From NCBI RefSeq assembly GCF_031082295.1, contig NZ_JAVHLD010000007.1:62001-126000 (forward strand): 64,000 nt of DNA, written 5' to 3'. Below are positions 58,039 through 64,000 of the stretch, piece after piece. This DNA is from Humidesulfovibrio sp. GTDB taxonomy: Bacteria > Desulfobacterota > Desulfovibrionia > Desulfovibrionales > Desulfovibrionaceae. The stretch's first letter is position 1. Every line of letters begins with the position of its first letter. The notes beneath the pieces are model-generated. The model was not told the DNA's origin. It saw only the letters and a program-made list of their open reading frames with translations, and did not search any database. The position numbers and the translations under genes were made by a program.

Positions 58039-59823
58039 CTAGCCCCCGAGATCGTCGTTGTCCAGGAGCGAGGCAAAGAATGTGAGCTCTTCCGGGTACT
58101 TGTTGAAGATTGTGTCGCGCACGAGGCGGTTGATCTTGCCCACGGTGCGGCAGGCCAGCACCTCGCGCAGGAGCGCCTTGCACTCGCTCATGCGGGCCTG
58201 ACGGATGATGCGCTTGATGCCGGGAATGGCCTGGGGCGACAGGCTGATGCAGTCGATCTGCATGCCCATGAGGATGGGGACGCAGAAGGGGTCGCTCGCC
58301 ACTTCGCCGCAGAGGCTGGCCTCGATGCCGGCCTGGTGGGCGGCGTCCACCACGTGCTTGATGCTGCGCAGGATGGCCGGGTGCAGCGGCTGGTACAGGT
58401 AGGAGACGTGCGGGTTGGTGCGGTCGATGCCCACGCTGTACTGGATGAGGTCGTTGGTGCCGATGCTGAAGAAGTCGACTTCCTCCGCCAGGAGGTTAGC
58501 GATCATCACCGCGGCGGGCAGCTCGATCATGATGCCGATGGGCATGTCCTGGTTGAAGCGCTTGCCCTCGGTGCGCAGCTCTTCCTGGGCCTCGCGCAGC
58601 TTGGCCTTGGCCCGGCGCACCTCGCGCAGGCCGGAGATCATGGGGAACATGATGGACACGTTGCCGTAGGCGGACGCGCGGGCGATGGCCTTGAGCTGCG
58701 TCTTGAACAGCTCCGGGTGCTGCATGCAGAAGCGGATGGCGCGCAGGCCCATGGCCGGGTTGGCCTCCTCCAGCGCGCCGAAGCTGGCGATGGTCTTGTC
58801 CGCGCCGAGGTCCAGCGTGCGGAAGATGACCTTGCGCGGGCTCATGATGGCCGCGAGGTCGGAATACTTGTCGGCCAGCTCGTCCTCGCTGGGCAGCTCG
58901 GTGCGGTTCAGGTAGCTGTATTCCGTGCGGTACAGGCCGATGCCCTCGCCGCCGTTGTCCAGCACCGCCGCCACTTCCTCGATGAGCTCGATGTTGGCCA
59001 GCACCTGCACGCGGTAGCCGTCGATGGTCTCCGCCGGAAGCTGGCAGCCCCGGTAGATGCGGCGCTGGTAGTCCTCGAACTGGCTGGCCAGTTCGTTGAA
59101 CTCGGCCAGTTCGTCCTCGTCCGGGTCCACCAGGATGCGGCCGCCCACGCCGTCGATGATGACGAGGTCGCCGTCGCCCACCGCGTCCTCCAGGTCGGAG
59201 GCGCCAACCAGGGCCGGGATGCCCAGGGTGCGGGCCATGATGCCCGTGTGCGAGGTCTTGCCGCCCTGGGCCGTGGCAAAGCCCATGATCTTGGAGACCT
59301 CGAGCGCCACGGTGTCCGCCGGGGTCAGGTCGTGGGCCATGATGATGACCCGGCCCTCCACGGCCAGAAGCTCGGGCACGGTGCCCAGCAGCCGCGCCAT
59401 GACGCGGTCGCTCATGACGCGCACGTCCTGCAGGCGCTCGCGGATGTAGAGGTCGTCGAGGATGCCGAAGGCCTTCTCAAGCTCGGCCACGGCCTTCTCA
59501 AGGGCCCACTCGGCGTTGACGCGCAGCTCGCGGATCAGCTTGCCTGCGGCCCCGGCGAGCTTGGGGTCCTTCAAGATCATCAGGTGCGAGTCGAGGATGT
59601 GCTTGTGTTCCTTCAACTCGGCGGGGATGCGGTCGCGGGCGGCGGCGAGTTCGGCTTCCACGGCGGCGAAGGCGCCGCGCAGGCGGTCTTCCTCCTCGGC
59701 CACCAGGAAGGGCGGGATGGTCTGGCGCGGCAGCTCGGAACGGTGCCTGCGGTTGACGAACACGGCCTTGCCGATGGCGAAGCCCGTGGACACCGATATG
59801 CCGCGAACGATGACTCTTGCCAC
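58039..59823 (-). CDS. ptsI: PTS enzyme I (phosphoenolpyruvate-protein phosphotransferase)
   Basis: 594 residues. The phosphohistidine segment GGKTSHTGIMARTLGIPALVG, the PEP-site blocks GIGLYRTEYSYLNR, FRTLDLGADKTIASFG, MIELPAAVMIANLLAEEVDFFSIGTNDLIQYSVGIDRTN, and the cysteine of SLCGEVASD are all intact. The start is GTG, sharing the G of the HPr stop codon (TAGTG), so translation is coupled. It is slightly longer than the usual 575 residues, with a C-terminal VRDTIFNKYPEELTFFASLLD. Confidence 0.96.
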   Translation of the reverse strand: MARVIVRGISVSTGFAIGKAVFVNRRHRSELPRQTIPPFLVAEEEDRLRGAFAAVEAELAAARDRIPAELKEHKHILDSHLMILKDPKLAGAAGKLIRELRVNAEWALEKAVAELEKAFGILDDLYIRERLQDVRVMSDRVMARLLGTVPELLAVEGRVIIMAHDLTPADTVALEVSKIMGFATAQGGKTSHTGIMARTLGIPALVGASDLEDAVGDGDLVIIDGVGGRILVDPDEDELAEFNELASQFEDYQRRIYRGCQLPAETIDGYRVQVLANIELIEEVAAVLDNGGEGIGLYRTEYSYLNRTELPSEDELADKYSDLAAIMSPRKVIFRTLDLGADKTIASFGALEEANPAMGLRAIRFCMQHPELFKTQLKAIARASAYGNVSIMFPMISGLREVRRAKAKLREAQEELRTEGKRFNQDMPIGIMIELPAAVMIANLLAEEVDFFSIGTNDLIQYSVGIDRTNPHVSYLYQPLHPAILRSIKHVVDAAHQAGIEASLCGEVASDPFCVPILMGMQIDCISLSPQAIPGIKRIIRQARMSECKALLREVLACRTVGKINRLVRDTIFNKYPEELTFFASLLDNDDLGG

Positions 59824-60137
59824 TACTTCTCCCCGAACTTGGCGGCGAACAGCTCCGTGATGCGGTCCACGGCCTGGGCCGCGTCCGAGCCGCTGGCGCG
59901 GATCTCAAGGGTGCTGCCCTGGGCGGCGGAGAGCGTCAGGATGTCGAGGATGCTCTTGGCGTCCACGCTCTGTCCCTGGCCCTCGATGATGATCTTGGCG
60001 GCGAAGGCCTGGGCCTCCCGCGCGATCTGGCTGGCGGGGCGGGCGTGCAGGCCGAGCTGGTTGGTCACCAGCACCTGCCGCACGCACTGCTCTCCGGCAG
60101 CGTTTCCTGAATCCTTATGTGCACTCGTTTCCGACAT
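59823..60137 (-). CDS. ptsH: PTS phosphocarrier protein HPr
   Basis: 104 residues with an N-terminal extension of about 17. The active histidine is H31 in LGLHARPAS. The regulatory serine position (S62 in DAKSILDILTL) is kept, so HPr kinase control is possible. It overlaps ptsI by one base and follows the EIID gene by 33 bp. Confidence 0.94.
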   Translation of the reverse strand: MSETSAHKDSGNAAGEQCVRQVLVTNQLGLHARPASQIAREAQAFAAKIIIEGQGQSVDAKSILDILTLSAAQGSTLEIRASGSDAAQAVDRITELFAAKFGEK

Positions 60138-60170
60138 GATCCGACCGTGTTTCGTTGCGCCGGTGGCGCC

Positions 60171-60959
60171 TTAGGGAAAGCCCAGGGGCATGCCGCCGGT
60201 GGCGCGCTGCATGAGCCAGGGGATGGCGCAAAGCGCCCACAGGACGATTGCCGCCAACACCCACCTGGGCAGAACGGGCCTCAGGGTAAGCACCCCTGCC
60301 AGCCCAAGGGAGCCGATGCCCCAGGCCCAGGAGACGAAGTCCCTGGGCGGGAACAGCTGCACCCATAAATACAGGAGCAGCGCGGCGTTGAGGAACTTGA
60401 CGCGCCTGCCCCAGTTGATGAGGTCCCAGCTTTTGAGGGCGCCCAGGAAGCTGAAGCCTCTGCGCAGGCCCCCAAGAAAAGTGTACACACGAAAGACCTG
60501 CAATCCAAGAAAAAAGAAAATGCCGATTCCGAGGGGCAGCGCGCGGTGCCCAGCCAGCAGCAGGCAGGTGGTGGAAAGCGCCCAGAAGATGAGCAGGCTG
60601 CCCGCGAAAACCGAGTCGCCGATGGCCGACAGGGTGTAGCTGGTGGTGTTCTTGACCTTTTCCAGGGCCTCCGGCGGCAGGCGGCGGCCCGCGATGTCGG
60701 CCTCCACGGCCAGGAAGATGCCCACCAGGCAGGGCACCCAAAACGGGTGGGAGCTGAAGTGCTTGGCGTAGCGCTTGAGGGCCTGCTCCCGCGCGGCGGG
60801 CTCCTTGTGGATGATCCACAGTCCCGGCTGCATGGCGTAGAGGATGCCCACGCTCATGAGCCCGCGCGGGTTCATGGAGGCGCCCACGAGGTACGTGCGC
60901 AGGAAGCAGCGCAGGTAGGCCTTGCCGCGCTCGGTCCAGAAGCCTTGCAGCGACGGCAT
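60171..60959 (-). CDS. PTS mannose-family EIID component, without IIA/IIB/IIC nearby
   Basis: 262 residues. The N-terminal part (FWTERGKAYLRCFLRTYLVGASMNPRGLMSVGILYAMQPGLWIIHKEP), FLAVEADIAGR and TTSYTLSAIGDSVFAG are typical of mannose-type EIID (ManZ/AgaD). Helices are predicted near 110-165 and 200-260. It would be one half of the sugar-conducting membrane complex, but no EIIC, EIIB or EIIA gene is adjacent; those may lie elsewhere. It starts two bases after bioB ends, so bioB-EIID-ptsH-ptsI form one transcript. Confidence 0.88.
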   Translation of the reverse strand: MPSLQGFWTERGKAYLRCFLRTYLVGASMNPRGLMSVGILYAMQPGLWIIHKEPAAREQALKRYAKHFSSHPFWVPCLVGIFLAVEADIAGRRLPPEALEKVKNTTSYTLSAIGDSVFAGSLLIFWALSTTCLLLAGHRALPLGIGIFFFLGLQVFRVYTFLGGLRRGFSFLGALKSWDLINWGRRVKFLNAALLLYLWVQLFPPRDFVSWAWGIGSLGLAGVLTLRPVLPRWVLAAIVLWALCAIPWLMQRATGGMPLGFP

Positions 60960-60960
60960 G

Positions 60961-62034
60961 TCAGCGGTCCCTTGCGGGATTCGGGGTGGGCGTAGGGCTG
61001 AGTCCCAGCTCGCGCGCCAGGGCCAGGTCGGCCTCGATAGGCGAGCCGGAGGTCGTCAGGTAGTCGCCGATCATGAATCCGCTGGCGCCGGAGTTGAACA
61101 GGGCGCGCTGGCCGTCGCCGCCTTCTGGCTGCGGGCCCGCAGGGCCGAACACCGCGCTGCGCCCGCCGCACACGCGCAGGTTGGCCTTGGGCAGCATGAG
61201 CCGCAGCAGGGCAAGGATGCCCAGGGCCTCCTGCCGGGAGAGCACGCTGCGGTGTTCCAGGCGCGTGCCAGGGATGGGCGTCAGGAAATTCACGGGCACG
61301 TTCTGCACGCCAAGCTCAAGCAGCGTCTGGCCCAGCTCGGCGCGCTGCTCCCAGCTCTCGCCCAGGCCGAAGATGCCGCCGCAGCACACGAACAGGCCGG
61401 TGTTGAGCGCCAGGCGCACGGCCTCCACGTCGTCCTCGTAGTCGTGGGTGGTGCAGATCTGCGGGAAGAAGCTCTTGGCCGTCTCCAGGTTGTGGTGCAC
61501 GCCCGAGAGCCCGGCGTTCTTCAGCCGCATGAGCCGCGAGGGCGTGAGCAGGCCCACGGAGACGTCGGCGTAGAGCCCGGCCTGGCTCACCAGGTGGACG
61601 GCCTCCAGCAGGCGCTCGAAGTCCGCCTCGGACAGGCTGAGCCCGCTGGCCACGATGCCGAAGCGCGAGGCCCCGGCAGCGCGGGCGGCTTCCGCTGCTG
61701 CGGCGATCTCCAGGGGCTCCAGGAAGGCGTGGCGCGGGCTGGCGGTGTTGTGGCTGCCGGACTGGGCGCAGAAGGCGCAGTCCTCGGTGCAGTCGCCGCT
61801 CTTGGCGTTGACGATGGCGCAGAGGTGCAGGCTGTTGTCGAAGTGGCGGCGGCGCACGGCGCGCGCTCCCGCCAGCAGGCGCTCGAAGCTCACGTCAGCG
61901 TCTGCGCCGGACGAAAGCGTCCCGGCTCTCGCGGCGTCGAGCACGGCCTTGAGCGCCGCCCCGTCCAGGGGGCGCTCGTCCAGGGCCAAAACGATGGCCC
62001 GGTCCAGTTCAGCCGTTGTGCCCAAGGCGCTCAT
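60961..62034 (-). CDS. bioB: biotin synthase
   Basis: 357 residues. The radical-SAM CxxxCxxC motif is present as CTEDCAFC (in NAKSGDCTEDCAFCAQSG). The later cysteines for the sacrificial 2Fe-2S cluster are visible (HHNLETAKSFFPQICTTHDYEDD; CCGGIFGLGES). It inserts sulfur into dethiobiotin. The start MSALGTTAELDRA has an unusual Ala/Asp/Leu-rich N-terminal extension of about 55 residues. It overlaps rsmI by 26 bp. No other bio genes are in the window. Confidence 0.93.
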   Translation of the reverse strand: MSALGTTAELDRAIVLALDERPLDGAALKAVLDAARAGTLSSGADADVSFERLLAGARAVRRRHFDNSLHLCAIVNAKSGDCTEDCAFCAQSGSHNTASPRHAFLEPLEIAAAAEAARAAGASRFGIVASGLSLSEADFERLLEAVHLVSQAGLYADVSVGLLTPSRLMRLKNAGLSGVHHNLETAKSFFPQICTTHDYEDDVEAVRLALNTGLFVCCGGIFGLGESWEQRAELGQTLLELGVQNVPVNFLTPIPGTRLEHRSVLSRQEALGILALLRLMLPKANLRVCGGRSAVFGPAGPQPEGGDGQRALFNSGASGFMIGDYLTTSGSPIEADLALARELGLSPTPTPNPARDR

Positions 62035-62899
62035 AAATATCCTTCACGCTAAAGCCCGGCACGCGTTCCGCCACGCGCCTGGCCACTTCGCGGGGCTTGC
62101 CGCCGCGCGCCTTCTCCTCGGCCATGACCGCCTCAAGGCTGGTCTCCGCCTCGGCCCTGGCCCCGTCTCCGGTCAACACGCCGCCGCCCACGGGCTCCGG
62201 CCCGATCACCACGGTGATCTCGCCCAGCACGTCGAGCCTGGCCTCGTCGAGCCTGCCCAGCCGCCCCAGGATAAACTCCTCGTAAATCTTGGTCAATTCC
62301 CGGCACAGGGCGAATTCGCGGTCGCCCAGGACCTCCGCCGCCAGGGAAAGCGTGGCTGCGAGGCGGTCCTTGCGCTCGAAAAACACCAGGGTGGCGCCGG
62401 TGGCGGCGTGGCGGGCCAAAAGCTTCCTGGCCTGGCCCTTCTGCCGGGGCAGAAAGCCGAGGAACGTGTACGGCGCTGGCGGCAGGCCGCAGGCCGAGAG
62501 CGCCACCGCCGGGGCCGAGGGGCCGGGCACGGGGATGACCCGGAAGCCCGCCTCGCGGCAGGCGCGCGCCAGCCGGAAGCCGGGGTCGGAGAGCACCGGG
62601 GTCCCGGCGTCGCTGATGAGGGCCACGGCCTGGCCCTGCATGAGCATCTCCAGCACCTGGGGCACGCGGCCGATCTCGTTGTGCTCGTGCAGGCTGAAGA
62701 AGCCGGGGCGCGCGCGTTCGATCATGAGCCGCCGGAAGAACAGCCCGGCGCGGCGGGTGTCCTCGGCCAGCACGGCGTCGGCTTTGGTGAGCACGTCGCG
62801 GGCGCGGGGCGAGAGGTCGGCGTCGTTGCCGATGGGCGTGGCCACCACATACAGGCCGGGGGCCAGCGGGGCGGAGGCGGGGCTGTGGTCCGGGTTCAA
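62009..62899 (-). CDS. rsmI: 16S rRNA C1402 2'-O-methyltransferase
   Basis: 296 residues from a TTG at 62899, which overlaps the stop codon of the upstream HD gene (ATTGA). No ATG or GTG exists early enough to include LYVVATPIGN. Motifs are ATPIGNDADLSPRARDVLTKADAVLAEDTRRAG, ALISDAGTPVLSDPGFRLARACREAGFRVIPVPGPSAPAVALSACGLP and FFERKDRL. Tetrapyrrole-methylase-like fold. It is translationally coupled to both neighbours. Confidence 0.92.
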   Translation of the reverse strand: MNPDHSPASAPLAPGLYVVATPIGNDADLSPRARDVLTKADAVLAEDTRRAGLFFRRLMIERARPGFFSLHEHNEIGRVPQVLEMLMQGQAVALISDAGTPVLSDPGFRLARACREAGFRVIPVPGPSAPAVALSACGLPPAPYTFLGFLPRQKGQARKLLARHAATGATLVFFERKDRLAATLSLAAEVLGDREFALCRELTKIYEEFILGRLGRLDEARLDVLGEITVVIGPEPVGGGVLTGDGARAEAETSLEAVMAEEKARGGKPREVARRVAERVPGFSVKDIYERLGHNG

Positions 62900-63990
62900 T
62901 CGAAGTCCGCCAGCAGCGCGCCCACCTGGATGCCCATGACCTCGGGGCGGCTGTCGTAGAGATGCCGGATGCGCCAGCGGGCCTGGTGCAGCTGCTCGTT
63001 GTTGATGCCGTTCCGAAGCGCCGTGTCGGCCTCGATGAAGGCGGCGAGGTGGTCGCACATCTTGAGCAGCGGGCCGTCCTTGGGGTCCAGTTCGTCGCGG
63101 TTCATCCCGCCGCGCAGGTCCCCCTCGGTGACGTGGCGGACCTGCGGGCCGTCGTCGCCGTCCTCCACCACGGTGGCGATGAACTCCGAGCCCACGGCCA
63201 GCCCCAGCAGGTAGCTCAGCCGCTCGGAGAGGTCGGCGCAGCCGCCGTTGCGCAGGGGGGCCAGCAGGCGGTTCTCCAGCTCCTGGTTCTCGTACTGCTT
63301 GATGAGCTCGCCGATGGAGGCGTCGGAGGACTTCACCGGCGAGATGATGTCGCGGGTGAGCAGTTCCGGCAGGTCGTGGAACAGGCCGGTGAAGAAGTTG
63401 TTCTGGCGCCGGGCGCGACAGGCTTTCGCCTCCACGCTGAAGAACCAGGAATAGGCCGCCACCAGGAACATGTGGCCGAGCACCGTGGTCTCGGGCACGC
63501 GGGGGGTCTGCGACCAGCGCTTCTGGAAGCGGAGCTGGCCCGCGCGCGCGGCGAACCGGGCGAACTCGTTGTCGCCGGCCAAAAGCTCGCTCACCCCGGG
63601 GATGTCCGTCAGCCCCTTCAGGCGCGAGACGAAGCTCTCCTCGATCTCGGGCATCTCCTCGTCGTGGGCGTTGAAGGGCCGCAGCACCCGGAACTCCGAG
63701 TAGGAGGCGTAGAGGTGCGCGGCCATGAGGATGCGCCGGGCGAGGGTCTTCTCCTCGGGCTCCATGAGGGCGTCGGTCATGCGGGTCCAGAACTCGTCGC
63801 CCAGGGGGGCCAGCCGGGGCTTGAGCTGCGGCAGCACCCAGCGGGTGAGCTTCTGGTAGTCCTCGCGGTTGGCCTTTATCTTGTAGAATACCGGCGGCTT
63901 GATGTCGGTGATGACCAGGCGGTAGAAGTAGTCGAAGAGCCCGCCCTCGATGGTCTCGTCCACCAGGTCCAGGCGCATCGCCAGGGGCAT
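62896..63990 (-). CDS. HD-domain phosphohydrolase, possibly starting beyond the window
   Basis: At least 364 residues. HD motifs are TTVLGHMFLVAAYSWFF and FFTGLFHDLPELLTRDIISPV, with MCDHLAAFIEADTAL later, an arrangement like YfbR/PF13023-type HD nucleotidases but about twice as long because of an N-terminal region (TDIKPPVFYKIKANREDYQKLTRW). The first ATG visible is at 63990. The frame remains open to the window edge, so the true start may be upstream. The stop codon overlaps the rsmI start. Confidence 0.82.
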   Translation of the reverse strand: MPLAMRLDLVDETIEGGLFDYFYRLVITDIKPPVFYKIKANREDYQKLTRWVLPQLKPRLAPLGDEFWTRMTDALMEPEEKTLARRILMAAHLYASYSEFRVLRPFNAHDEEMPEIEESFVSRLKGLTDIPGVSELLAGDNEFARFAARAGQLRFQKRWSQTPRVPETTVLGHMFLVAAYSWFFSVEAKACRARRQNNFFTGLFHDLPELLTRDIISPVKSSDASIGELIKQYENQELENRLLAPLRNGGCADLSERLSYLLGLAVGSEFIATVVEDGDDGPQVRHVTEGDLRGGMNRDELDPKDGPLLKMCDHLAAFIEADTALRNGINNEQLHQARWRIRHLYDSRPEVMGIQVGALLADFD

Positions 63991-64000
63991 GTCACGGGTG

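Overview
The window reads as about 64 kb of a GC-rich Gram-negative chromosome, most likely a sulfate reducer of the Desulfovibrionales. This placement is an inference. It rests on high GC coding sequence, a dense set of chemotaxis, histidine-kinase and c-di-GMP proteins, sigma54-type promoters, a cobalamin riboswitch on cobT, a glycolate/lactate-type oxidase pair, and a secA - glcFD - smpB - ptsI - ptsH - EIID order that I recall from Desulfovibrio. No rRNA, tRNA, CRISPR array, transposase or integrase gene was found.

Layout. 1-4066: the 3' part of a DUF177 gene, divergent rpmB, a methyltransferase fused to a cysteine-rich C_GCAxxG_C_C-type domain, and a pabB-pabC fusion. 4116-10067 (minus): a run of a soluble histidine kinase with an unusual N-terminus, rdgB, glmS, a membrane diguanylate cyclase and an AT-rich membrane orphan. 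10211-18375: rimO, a small DUF2892 protein, an RND efflux pair and the antiporter nhaB. 18581-24016 (minus): a signalling cluster of an Hpt protein, a sigma54-activating response regulator, a membrane histidine kinase and an exported SUMF1/FGE-like protein.

24301-27435: serS, whose 3' end is duplicated as a 164-bp direct repeat. Between the copies lies about 1.6 kb of foreign-looking DNA carrying one unrecognised membrane protein gene. This is the most accessory-looking locus. 27536-35254: a membrane orphan, pncC/cinA, thpR, a chemoreceptor, a probably sigma54-driven small protein, uspA, hisC and cmk. A 148-bp palindromic, MITE-like element follows cmk directly.

35482-41653: cobT under a cobalamin riboswitch with its own terminator, a cysteine-rich YkgJ-like protein, a WcbI-like plus glycosyltransferase pair, mltC, and a small exported Lys/Ala-rich protein. 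41872-48978 (minus): a phosphodiesterase, the Mla lipid-transport operon (mlaEFDCA, no mlaB), an HD hydrolase, argJ and a secreted orphan. 49145-51846: a class III adenylate cyclase overlapping a REC-REC-GGDEF diguanylate cyclase. 51976-63990 (minus): secA, glcF/glcD, smpB, ptsI, ptsH, an orphan PTS EIID, bioB, rsmI and an HD protein.

Most of the window is housekeeping (translation, cell-wall precursors, folate, biotin, cobalamin and arginine synthesis, secretion, outer-membrane lipid homeostasis) mixed with regulation by phosphorelay, c-di-GMP and probably cAMP. The candidate novelties are the inserted serS-flanked gene, the methyltransferase/cysteine-domain fusion, the palindromic element after cmk, the kinase with a Rossmann-like N-terminus, and two sigma54 promoter candidates.
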